A DNA stretch of 49,598 nt from a candidate division WWE3 bacterium (GTDB lineage Bacteria; Patescibacteriota; WWE3; JAUXAW01), in assembly GCA_030619715.1 (NCBI GenBank), contig JAUXAW010000004.1:1-49598 (forward strand), given 5' to 3'. Positions 9,414 through 17,336 of this stretch are shown piece by piece. The notes beneath the pieces are model-generated. The model had not been told where the DNA came from and made no database searches. It saw only the letters and a list, made by a program, of their open reading frames with translations. Within the stretch, counting starts at the first letter, position 1. Each line of letters starts with the position of its first letter. A program made the translations under genes and the position numbers.

Positions 9414-10288
9414 GAAAAATCTTTAACAACAAGGTTCTGGTCCTTCTGGTAATCATCGTTTGTGCTATTTGGCTGGCGGTTGCTTCCAGACCGGACAAAT
9501 TGCTTCACATCTATTTCTGTGATGTGGGTCAAGGCGATGCCATCCTGATTAAAACGCCGCAGAATAAACAAATTCTCGTCGATGGCGGTCAAGGAGACCA
9601 AGTGCTAAAATGTCTCTCAAACGCACTTCCGTTCTACGATCGTAGTCTCGATTTGATTATATTGACGCATCCTCACGCCGACCACGTGGGGGGATTAATC
9701 GAAGTTCTCCGCACCTACCAAATCGAAAAAGTCACTTTCTGGCAAGTGCCGTATAAGAGTGCTGATTTCCAAGAATTTGTTGATTTGGTGGGAAGAAAAA
9801 ATGTGCCGGTTTTGGAAGTGACCGCCGGCGATACTTTGGCTCTAGATCAACAAACCCAGGCCGAGGTCTGGTACCCCTTGTCAAACGAAGAGCTTAAAGT
9901 GCTAGGAATCTCAATTGACCCTTATGACGGCGAAAACGTCAACGACTCTTCTATTGTCTTTCAACTGGTCTGCGGAGACTTTGAAACGCTCCTGACCGGC
10001 GATGCTCCCGACACGGTCCAGAAGCTCCTCTTGCGGCGGGGGACGGTAGAAGAGTCGGATGTTCTCAAAGTGGCGCACCATGGGTCTAGAAATGGGCTTG
10101 ATAGGGAATTTTTGAAAAAGATCAGTCCGAAACTGGCAATCATTTCCGTTGGCGAGGCCAACCGTCACGGTCACCCCCATCAAGAAACCCTTGAAAAATT
10201 AAAAAACGCGGGTGTGGAGATCAAACGCACCGACCTCGACGGCACCATCGAAGTCGTTTCCGATTGCAAAACTTGGTGGGTGAAGTGA
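9383..10288 (+). CDS. Metallo-beta-lactamase-fold hydrolase, ComEC C-terminal-domain-like
   Basis: DVGQGDAILIKTPQNKQILVDGG, LTHPHADHVGG, VAHHGSRNG. Start at MPEKNSK. Confidence 0.88.
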   Translation: MPEKNSKRELRKIFNNKVLVLLVIIVCAIWLAVASRPDKLLHIYFCDVGQGDAILIKTPQNKQILVDGGQGDQVLKCLSNALPFYDRSLDLIILTHPHADHVGGLIEVLRTYQIEKVTFWQVPYKSADFQEFVDLVGRKNVPVLEVTAGDTLALDQQTQAEVWYPLSNEELKVLGISIDPYDGENVNDSSIVFQLVCGDFETLLTGDAPDTVQKLLLRRGTVEESDVLKVAHHGSRNGLDREFLKKISPKLAIISVGEANRHGHPHQETLEKLKNAGVEIKRTDLDGTIEVVSDCKTWWVK

Positions 10289-10292
10289 ATCG

Positions 10293-10368
10293 TGGTCGGG
10301 GTGGCCGGTCCCGCCCCGGCGGCCTCTGGCTCCCGATGCCAGCGCTCTACTAACTGAGCTACACCCCG
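10293..10368 (-). tRNA. tRNA-Pro(CGG) with encoded CCA, non-canonical T-loop
   Basis: Acceptor CGGGGTG/CACCCCG, anticodon loop ATCGGGA, T-stem GCCGG/CCGGC, but T-loop GGCGGGA. Confidence 0.75.
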
Positions 10369-10369
10369 G

Positions 10370-10447
10370 TGGTACGCCCGGCAGGACTCGAACCTGCAAG
10401 CATTCGCCTTAGGACGGCGACGTTCTATCCAATTGAACTACGGGCGC
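10370..10447 (-). tRNA. tRNA-Arg(CCT) with encoded CCA
   Basis: Anticodon stem-loop TCGCC-GTCCTAA-GGCGA; T-arm GCAGG-TTCGAGT-CCTGC. Confidence 0.9.
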
Positions 10448-10463
10448 GTATCTCTCTTTTTGA

Positions 10464-10469
10464 TATAAT
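10464..10469 (+). promoter_or_regulatory. -10 box TATAAT of the sortase gene, 9 nt before the GTG start
   Basis: TATAAT 10464-10469, GTG 10479. Confidence 0.5.
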
Positions 10470-10478
10470 AGCATAGCC

Positions 10479-11153
10479 GTGAAGAAATCTCAAGCGAAGT
10501 TTATCATCCTCCGTACCCTCGCCAACACCCTGGTCCTAGGGTCGCTGGCCTTTTTGTCAATCTCTCTTTACCCTCTGGTAAAAGACGAATTCTTATATTA
10601 CTACCGCCGTTTTCGTGGGATCGAATACACGCTCGAAGAACCCGCGGAAACTCAACCTCAACCCTCGCCGTTTAGTACCCTTCGCACCCAGCCGACACCG
10701 CTAAAAATCACCCCCAAATCAACCGATTTCGGCATTGTCATCGAAAAAATCGGCGTCAACGCTCCAATTGTTGCCGATGTGGATACCACCTCGCGCGAGG
10801 CCTACATGGGAGCGATGCGCTACGGAGTTGCTCACGCCAAGGGCACAGCCAAACCAGACGAGGTCGGAAATGTCTATCTTTTCGCCCATTCAACCTTGAA
10901 TTTTTGGGAATACGGGGAGTATGCTACCGTTTTTACCACGCTGCACCAGCTGGCCCCGGGGGATAAAATCGTTATCTTTTACAAAGGCAAAAGATACGAC
11001 TACCGGGTTGCCGAAAAGGAAATTGTGCCGGGGTTCGACCTAACGCCGCTGACACGCACATCGAGCCGCAATCTTTTAACCCTGCAGACCTGCGATCCGC
11101 CAGGCACCACCTGGCGCCGCCTAATCATCATCGCCGAGCTTATCTCAAACTGA
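10479..11153 (+). CDS. Sortase family transpeptidase
   Basis: N-terminal TM, catalytic His in LFAHST, Cys in LLTLQTCDPPGTTWRRL. Confidence 0.88.
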   Translation: MKKSQAKFIILRTLANTLVLGSLAFLSISLYPLVKDEFLYYYRRFRGIEYTLEEPAETQPQPSPFSTLRTQPTPLKITPKSTDFGIVIEKIGVNAPIVADVDTTSREAYMGAMRYGVAHAKGTAKPDEVGNVYLFAHSTLNFWEYGEYATVFTTLHQLAPGDKIVIFYKGKRYDYRVAEKEIVPGFDLTPLTRTSSRNLLTLQTCDPPGTTWRRLIIIAELISN

Positions 11154-12261
11154 TCGCATAAAGATTCGGAGCCGCGCCTTCGACGAAGCTGGTTAGAATA
11201 ATCAATTTGTCCCCGCCGGGAGTGGGGAAAACCTCGTCGGAGGCCAGATTACCGCTGTAAACCTGCGTTTTATTCGTCCCATCGATCTCAATCAAAGAAA
11301 TTGCGCCGTCCTCAATCAGAATCAAATGCTGGCTGTCGGCAAACCAGGAAATCTTCAACTTCTCCGGTTCCGAAGTCCGTAAAATGAGGTTATTCCGGTT
11401 CCGCGCCACTCCCAGCGGCTCGGTGCCGTCAAAAACCCAGAACTTCGTCGTCCCCTCGCTCTCCCTCCGGTAGATAAATTTATTTTCATCCGGCGACCAA
11501 GGGGTGGCCGAGGCGGTAGCAATTTTTTCCAAATTGCGGGGGATTTTGACCCGTGATGCCATCAGGCGGCGTTTGGCCTGCTGAATCTCATCCCATTCTT
11601 TGGTCGTCGGGGCGGCACTGGAGGTCGCTTCGACCGTCCCCTCAGGACTAAGCCGGAGTCGGTAAAAACCCTGTTGATTCATCTGAACGAGCATCTCCGC
11701 ATCGTTCGGCGACCAAAAAATTTTTTCGGCGGCGGAAAAAGTAATTTCCTTAGTGTCGAGAACGAGGGGATTAATATTAGCGCGCAGAAACCCCAAGAGC
11801 TGTTGCCCGCCGGAAAGGCTCAAAGTATAGATTCCGGACTTTTCACCCGATTTCAAAAAGGCAATCCGGTCACGATTTGAGGATAAGGTTGGACTTCTTA
11901 CCCCGGTTGAGGTCAGCGGGTTCAGGGCGGGGGAGAGGGGAATCAGGAGGGCGTCAGCTTCGGTCACCAGTTCCTCCTTGACCTCAATTTTTTTCTCCCA
12001 CTCGAAAAACCCGTCTTTGGCAATCTTGAGGTTGTATTTTCCCTGCTTTAATCCCTGAATTGGGTTGTTGGTGGCGGTGACGAATTTGCCGTCCAAAAAG
12101 ACTTTCGCCCCGTCGGGCCTCGATTTGGCCAAAATCATTCCCGTTTTCTCCAGGCTGCCGTTGGAAAGATCAAACTTGTATCCCCGGGCAAAAAGAACAA
12201 TGACCACCGCCGCCCCCGCCATTAGGCCAATGATGATAATCAGATACCAAAACCGCTTCAT
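11140..12261 (-). CDS. Membrane-anchored PEGA-domain protein with beta-propeller-like (WD40/TolB-like) C-terminus
   Basis: MKRFWYLIIIIGLMAGAAVVIVLFARGYKF, then SRPDGAKVFLDGKFVTATNNPIQGLKQGKYNLKIAKDGFFEWEKKIEV. Start trimmed from the track ORF. Confidence 0.75.
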   Translation of the reverse strand: MKRFWYLIIIIGLMAGAAVVIVLFARGYKFDLSNGSLEKTGMILAKSRPDGAKVFLDGKFVTATNNPIQGLKQGKYNLKIAKDGFFEWEKKIEVKEELVTEADALLIPLSPALNPLTSTGVRSPTLSSNRDRIAFLKSGEKSGIYTLSLSGGQQLLGFLRANINPLVLDTKEITFSAAEKIFWSPNDAEMLVQMNQQGFYRLRLSPEGTVEATSSAAPTTKEWDEIQQAKRRLMASRVKIPRNLEKIATASATPWSPDENKFIYRRESEGTTKFWVFDGTEPLGVARNRNNLILRTSEPEKLKISWFADSQHLILIEDGAISLIEIDGTNKTQVYSGNLASDEVFPTPGGDKLIILTSFVEGAAPNLYAISLR

Positions 12262-12281
12262 CGCACACGCAATTATACCAC

Positions 12282-12329
12282 CTCGCGTCGCTCGGTGTAA
12301 ACTTTCTCGCGTCGCTCGGTGTAAACTTC
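12282..12329. repeat. Two tandem copies of a 24-bp repeat CTCGCGTCGCTCGGTGTAAACTTY
   Basis: 12282-12305 and 12306-12329 differ only at the last base. Confidence 0.9.
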
Positions 12330-12343
12330 CAAACAATTTCTGA

Positions 12344-12349
12344 TATAAT
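12344..12349 (+). promoter_or_regulatory. -10 box TATAAT of the orphan mreB, 9 nt before the ATG
   Basis: TATAAT 12344-12349, ATG 12359. Confidence 0.5.
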
Positions 12350-12358
12350 GGTTCCGCT

Positions 12359-13384
12359 ATGTTCAATCTTCCCACCTTCAACCTCTCCCGCAAAGTGGCC
12401 ATCGACCTCGGGACGGCGAACTCCCTTGTTTATGTTGCCGGGCAAGGGATTGTTTTGAACGAACCGACGGTGGTGGCGATTACCACCGATGACAACAAAG
12501 TTGTTGCCGTAGGTACGGAGGCCAAGGAAATGCTGGGGCGAACGCCGGTTAACATCTCCGCCTCGCGGCCGATGCGCGACGGAGTTATCGCCGATTATCT
12601 GATCACCGAGGCGATGCTCAAATACTTTTTGGGAAAAGCTTGCGGTCGGACGCGAATTTTTAAGCCCGAGGTGATGGTCTCGGTCCCCTCGGGAGTTACT
12701 TCGGTTGAGTCGCGGGCGGTCCTTGACGCAACTGTCTCCGCCGGGGCCAAGGAGGCCTATCTTATCCCCGAGCCTTTAGCCGCGGCGGTAGGGGCCAGGA
12801 TTCCCATCAGTGAGCCCTCGGGTAGTATGGTTATCAACATCGGTGGGGGAACGGTGGAGGTGGCAGTGATTTGCCTTGGTGGCTTGGTTGTTTCTAACTC
12901 CGCACGTGTGGCTGGTAATCAAATTGATGAGGCGATTGCCAACCATCTCCGTCGGACCTACAACCTGATCGTCGGCGACCGCACCGCGGAGATGATCAAA
13001 ATCCAGATCGGCTCAGCCCTGCCGTTGGATGACAATCCCACGTTGGAGGTTAAAGGGCGCGACGCGATTGCCGGTCTGCCGCGGACGGTCGAGCTGACCT
13101 CACACGAGGTCACCGAGGCCATCCAGCCACCGCTGAAGGGGATTGTAGGTGCGATCAAGAATGTTCTAGAGCAGACGCCGCCGGAGCTTTCCTCGGACGT
13201 GATTGACAAGGGGATGGTTTTGACCGGGGGGACAGCTCTTTTAAGAAATATTGACAAGTTTTTGACACAGTCCACCGGCGTCCCTGCCCACATCGCCGAA
13301 AATCCAATCTTGTGCGTAGTTTACGGCGTCGGGACGGCGATTGAGAATCTAGATGTTTTCAAAAAGAGTGTCAGAAAGAGATGA
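12359..13384 (+). CDS. MreB/Mbl-like actin homologue (orphan paralogue)
   Basis: VAIDLGTANSLVYVAGQGIVLNEPTVVAI, INIGGGTVEVAVICLGG, VLTGGTALLRNIDKFL. Confidence 0.9.
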   Translation: MFNLPTFNLSRKVAIDLGTANSLVYVAGQGIVLNEPTVVAITTDDNKVVAVGTEAKEMLGRTPVNISASRPMRDGVIADYLITEAMLKYFLGKACGRTRIFKPEVMVSVPSGVTSVESRAVLDATVSAGAKEAYLIPEPLAAAVGARIPISEPSGSMVINIGGGTVEVAVICLGGLVVSNSARVAGNQIDEAIANHLRRTYNLIVGDRTAEMIKIQIGSALPLDDNPTLEVKGRDAIAGLPRTVELTSHEVTEAIQPPLKGIVGAIKNVLEQTPPELSSDVIDKGMVLTGGTALLRNIDKFLTQSTGVPAHIAENPILCVVYGVGTAIENLDVFKKSVRKR

Positions 13385-14505
13385 TCATCGGATTTGACGC
13401 CAGCCGAGCGCAGCTTCCTGAAAGAGCCGGTCCGGAAAATTACACCTATAATCTTTTAAGGGAGCTTTTAAAGATAGATCGTTGGAACCGCTATCGGTTG
13501 TACTGCAACAACCTTTTGGATTTTGAGCTACCCACCGCTAACTACGAGTTGCGTATCATCAGCTGGCCAAGACTTTGGACTCAAGGCGGATTGGCCCTTG
13601 AGTGTTTAAAAAACCCGCCCGATATTCTCTTCGTTCCCGCACATACGATTCCGATTATCCGGCGTCCGGACTTGAAAACGGTCGTGACGATTCACGACGT
13701 TGGTTTTCAGAAATATCTAAAAACCTACCAGCGTTGGTGGGGAAGACTGTATGAAGGCCGGGTTTCCAACTACGCTGCCCGAGCGGCAACTCATGTCATT
13801 GCCGTCTCCGAATCTACAAAAAAAGATTTGATCGAAAAGCTTGGTGTTAAGCCAGATAAAATAACGGTTATCTATGAGGGAGTAGACCATAGGAAATTCA
13901 AAGTGCAAAGTGCAAAGTTCAAAATTGACCACGTGAAACGGGGATATGATATTGGAGGGGAATATTTGTTGTTCGTAGGTACGATTCAACCGCGGAAAAA
14001 TCTGGTACGCCTCATCGAAGCATTCAAAAAAACACGGAGTCCCCAAATCTCCCTAATAGTAGTCGGGAAGAAGGGCTGGTTGTCTGACGAAATCTACAAC
14101 GCCCCAAAGAAGTTTGGGATGGAGGACAGAGTAAAATTTTTAGGCTACGTACCTACGGATGATATTGTTTCGTTGATGAACGGGGCTTTGGCGTTTGTCT
14201 TTCCTTCGCTGTATGAGGGCTTTGGCCTGCCGGTTTTGGAGGCAATGGCCTGTGGCTGTCCGGTCGTTACCTCGAGCATCTCCTCCCTGCCGGAGGTCGT
14301 TGGTGACGCGGGGATTTTGGTTGATCCTTATGATGTTGAGGACATCGCGCGGGGGATTAGCGTGATTTTAGAGCTCGACGAAGCACAACGCCGAAATTTG
14401 GTTGATGCGGGGTTGGAGCGGGCTCGGAAATTCACTTGGGAAGAAACAGCTAAGCAGACGATCAAAGTCCTGGTCCCGGAAGATATGTTTAATTCACGAT
14501 CGTGA
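13381..14505 (+). CDS. Glycosyltransferase family 4 (group 1)
   Basis: [47 protein letters not shown]. Confidence 0.92.
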   Translation: MIIGFDASRAQLPERAGPENYTYNLLRELLKIDRWNRYRLYCNNLLDFELPTANYELRIISWPRLWTQGGLALECLKNPPDILFVPAHTIPIIRRPDLKTVVTIHDVGFQKYLKTYQRWWGRLYEGRVSNYAARAATHVIAVSESTKKDLIEKLGVKPDKITVIYEGVDHRKFKVQSAKFKIDHVKRGYDIGGEYLLFVGTIQPRKNLVRLIEAFKKTRSPQISLIVVGKKGWLSDEIYNAPKKFGMEDRVKFLGYVPTDDIVSLMNGALAFVFPSLYEGFGLPVLEAMACGCPVVTSSISSLPEVVGDAGILVDPYDVEDIARGISVILELDEAQRRNLVDAGLERARKFTWEETAKQTIKVLVPEDMFNSRS

Positions 14506-14511
14506 ATTAAA
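14488..14511. promoter_or_regulatory. 24-bp perfect palindrome TTTAATTCACGATCGTGAATTAAA overlapping the GT4 stop codon, upstream of the tagA-like gene
   Basis: Encodes the terminal ...NSRS-stop; identical to 7244-7267. Confidence 0.7.
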
Positions 14512-14543
14512 ACTACACCCTAACTTGTTGTGTTGGAGGCGTT

Positions 14544-15350
14544 ATGGAGCGTATTAATATCTTAGGTGTTAAAGTTAGCAGAGTTACCTATGAATATGCT
14601 ATTAAGATTATTGAGGGTTTTCTAACCGATGAGGGGAAACACCAAATTGTCACCCCTAACCCGGAGTTTGTTGTTTTGGCCCAAAAGGATTTGGAATTTC
14701 GTACGATTCTCAACCGAGCTGATTTAACCGTTCCCGACGGGGTCGGTTTGCGAGTGGCGGCGAAGTTTCTCTCCCTGCCTACATTTAATTTCACGATCGT
14801 GAAATTTTTTCAGCTTCTATTTCAGGGTCTTCTCGTAGGTGCAGCAGCAGTTTTTAAGCCCTCGTTTCTTGACGTGTTACCCCACACAGTGACCGGAACG
14901 GATTTGATGCTTGGATTGTGTGATCTGGCATCGAAAAAAGGTTATTCTGTTTTTCTTTTGGGCGGTCGGGGTGGGGCAGCGGAGGCGGCGGCTAAGCGTT
15001 TGAAGGTGCGGTTTGCCAATTTAAACATCATCGGCACGTATGAAGGTGGTTCGTGGGAGGAGTTTGAAGGAAAGACAGCCGATTTTCTCTTCGTCGCCTA
15101 CGGTGCGCCCAAACAGGAAAAATGGATCGCCCGAAATCTTCCCAAAATTTCGGTCAAGGTGGCGATGGGGGTTGGAGCAGGCATTGATTTTACCGCCGGA
15201 AGGAAAAAAAGAGCTCCGGGAATTTTGCGCCGTTTGGGTTTCGAGTGGCTCTGGCGTTTGGTGCAAGAACCCTTCCGTCTGAGGCGAATCCTTAATGCCA
15301 CTGTTAAATTCCCCCTGCTGGTTTTTTGGCAGAAGTTAAGTCAAAAATAA
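14544..15350 (+). CDS. WecG/TagA/CpsF-family glycosyltransferase
   Basis: HQIVTPNPEFVVLAQKD, LTVPDGVGLRVAAK, VTGTDLMLGLCDLA, FVAYGAPKQEKWI, MGVGAGIDFTAGRKKRAP. Confidence 0.92.
   Translation: MERINILGVKVSRVTYEYAIKIIEGFLTDEGKHQIVTPNPEFVVLAQKDLEFRTILNRADLTVPDGVGLRVAAKFLSLPTFNFTIVKFFQLLFQGLLVGAAAVFKPSFLDVLPHTVTGTDLMLGLCDLASKKGYSVFLLGGRGGAAEAAAKRLKVRFANLNIIGTYEGGSWEEFEGKTADFLFVAYGAPKQEKWIARNLPKISVKVAMGVGAGIDFTAGRKKRAPGILRRLGFEWLWRLVQEPFRLRRILNATVKFPLLVFWQKLSQK
14787..14806. promoter_or_regulatory. 20-bp palindrome AATTTCACGATCGTGAAATT inside the tagA-like CDS
   Basis: Perfect palindrome, encodes NFTIVKF. Confidence 0.55.
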
Positions 15351-15429
15351 GAACCTGCTCGCTACGCTCGCAGAACCTTGCATTTGAGCATAGTCTCCGC
15401 TTCGCTACGACTATTAGCTCAAAAGTAAA
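15349..15429 (+). repeat. Dispersed double-hairpin repeat, copy 1
   Basis: TAAGAACCTGC...GCAGAACCTTGCATTTGAGCATAGTC...GACTATTAGCTCAAAAGTAA; shared with 22438-22527 and the complement of 26018-26097. Confidence 0.9.
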
Positions 15430-15431
15430 AG

Positions 15432-15455
15432 CCCCGGTGAGAGTCCGGGGTTTAT
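15432..15455 (+). terminator. Hairpin CCCCGG-TGAGAGT-CCGGGG followed by TTTAT, possible terminator
   Basis: 6-bp GC-rich stem plus short T run. Confidence 0.5.
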
Positions 15456-15686
15456 AATTCCATCCGGTCCCCTCAGCGGGGCTTGAAGGTCGTTAACGAT
15501 CCCTTTAATTTCCAGCCTGCCTCATCTTCAGTATTTTTAATAATTTCAAGAGAGGAGTCTCAAGGGCAATTGGCAGTACCAGAGCACCTTAAAACTTTTA
15601 TCAGGAGGTATCAAACTGTTAAGGTGCCTTCCCATTCGGGCTTTCTGGTCCGCCTCCCAATCTCAGTCTTGCACAAATTTTCAGTC

Positions 15687-15715
15687 TTGTCAAGCGGCTC
15701 GGAATCGTGTAGAAT
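15687..15715 (+). promoter_or_regulatory. Promoter TTGTCA-17 bp-TAGAAT of glgA (copy 1)
   Basis: TTGTCA 15687-15692, TAGAAT 15710-15715, ATG 15726. Confidence 0.6.
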
Positions 15716-15725
15716 AATCCCGATC

Positions 15726-17303
15726 ATGGTACCCGAATCACTTTTGAAAAAAGCCAAAGGGCTGGTTGTCCCTCCGGTTGATGGTCCACTAAAAATCTTG
15801 ATCGTCGCCCCGGAGGTGTCGCCCTACGCCAGCGTCGGTGGCTTTGCTCGCGTGACCGCCTATCTCTCCCGGGCTCTCATTGACCTCGGCCACGACGTCC
15901 GTCTCTTTATGCCTAAGTTTGGCTTTATTGACGAGGAAAAGTATCCGATGGAGATGGTTCGCAAGGGTCTCAGAGTCCCCACCGGCACCCCCGAAAAACC
16001 CCACCTTATCTGCAATGTCAAGTTCAGTGTAGTTCCCGGCGGCGCTCCGGTTTATTTCTTGGAAAATATGGAGTATTACGAGAAGCGAGCCAATGTCTAT
16101 GGTTACAGCGACGACCCCCTCCGCTGGGCCCTTCTCTCTCGTGGGGCTTTAGAATTCTTAAAAAAATCAGACTGGCAACCCCAGGTTATCCACTGCAATG
16201 ACTGGCAGACTGGTTTTATCCCCAATTATCTGAGGACCGTTTATGGCAAGGACAGAAAGTTGATGCCTCTTTCCACCGTTTTTACGATTCACAACCTGAT
16301 GTACCAGGGGATATTTGACCATCGCACTATCTCCGAGCTCGATTTTGACGACGGCCGCTCGCAAATCGCCTCTTTCTTCTCCGAGCGGCTCAATAAGCAG
16401 AACTTTATGCGCCGGGGGATTATCTACGCTGATGCTGTCAACGCGGTTTCCAAAACTTACGCCAAAGAAATTTTGACCCCCGTGTTGGGCGAAGGGTTGG
16501 ACCGCCTGCTTGTGGAGGTTCGCTCCAAGCTTTTTGGAATCATCAACGGAGTTGACTACGATGAGTTTAACCCCACCACCGACCGGCTGGTGGATACTAA
16601 CTATGATGCTAACCACCTGGAAAAGCGGGTCCGGAACAAGCTGGCGCTACAAGGTGAATTTGATTTGGAACAAGGCGAGAACACTTTTGTGATAGGATTT
16701 GTGGGAAGACTTAGTGAGCAAAAGGGACTGGATTTGATTTTTGAAATTTTGTGGCCTTTCTTGAAAGAGTTTAAAGACGCGCAGTTTTTTCAGGTTGGTG
16801 GCGGAGATGGTAAATATATTGAGATTCTAAAAAAACTTAAGAAGGAGTATCCCGAACAGGTGGGAATCCATCCCCTACCCAACTTTACCCTGCCGCGGCT
16901 TCTTTTCTCCGGCTGCGACGTGATGGTGATTCCCTCCAAATTTGAACCTTGCGGTCAGGTCCAGCTGGAGGCGATGCACTACGGAGCGATTCCGATTGTG
17001 CGCGCCACCGGCGGTCTGGCGGACACGGTGGAGAACTTTGACCCGCTTAAAGATTTGGGTACCGGTTTTGTCTTTAAGGAGTTTGATAAATGGCCGTTTT
17101 TTGCTCAGGTAGTACGAGCCTACGAGGTGTTCCAGCACAAAAGGATTTGGCAGGAGTTGCAAAAGCGGGCGATGCGGGTCGATTTCTCCTGGGAGGCCTC
17201 GGCCAAAAAATACGTTGAGCTTTACAAGAAAGCCATCCACCGCCACCGCCGGGTTCTGATTGTCGAAGGACAGATAGCTCCCGAGGAAGGAGAACAGGAC
17301 TAG
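15726..17303 (+). CDS. glgA: Glycogen/starch synthase (GT5), copy 1
   Basis: LKILIVAPEVSPYASVGGFARV, VIHCNDWQTGFIP, PSKFEPCGQVQLEAMHYGAIPIVRATGGLADTV. Start placed after the promoter. Confidence 0.9.
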   Translation: MVPESLLKKAKGLVVPPVDGPLKILIVAPEVSPYASVGGFARVTAYLSRALIDLGHDVRLFMPKFGFIDEEKYPMEMVRKGLRVPTGTPEKPHLICNVKFSVVPGGAPVYFLENMEYYEKRANVYGYSDDPLRWALLSRGALEFLKKSDWQPQVIHCNDWQTGFIPNYLRTVYGKDRKLMPLSTVFTIHNLMYQGIFDHRTISELDFDDGRSQIASFFSERLNKQNFMRRGIIYADAVNAVSKTYAKEILTPVLGEGLDRLLVEVRSKLFGIINGVDYDEFNPTTDRLVDTNYDANHLEKRVRNKLALQGEFDLEQGENTFVIGFVGRLSEQKGLDLIFEILWPFLKEFKDAQFFQVGGGDGKYIEILKKLKKEYPEQVGIHPLPNFTLPRLLFSGCDVMVIPSKFEPCGQVQLEAMHYGAIPIVRATGGLADTVENFDPLKDLGTGFVFKEFDKWPFFAQVVRAYEVFQHKRIWQELQKRAMRVDFSWEASAKKYVELYKKAIHRHRRVLIVEGQIAPEEGEQD

Positions 17304-17336
17304 CACCAATGACCAAATTTTTAGATTAGAAAATTT

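Noticed and set aside
11140-12402. Full 420-aa version of the PEGA protein ORF
   Set aside because: The first 47 codons overlap the divergent mreB and its promoter; MKRFWYLIII at 12261 starts a credible TM anchor.
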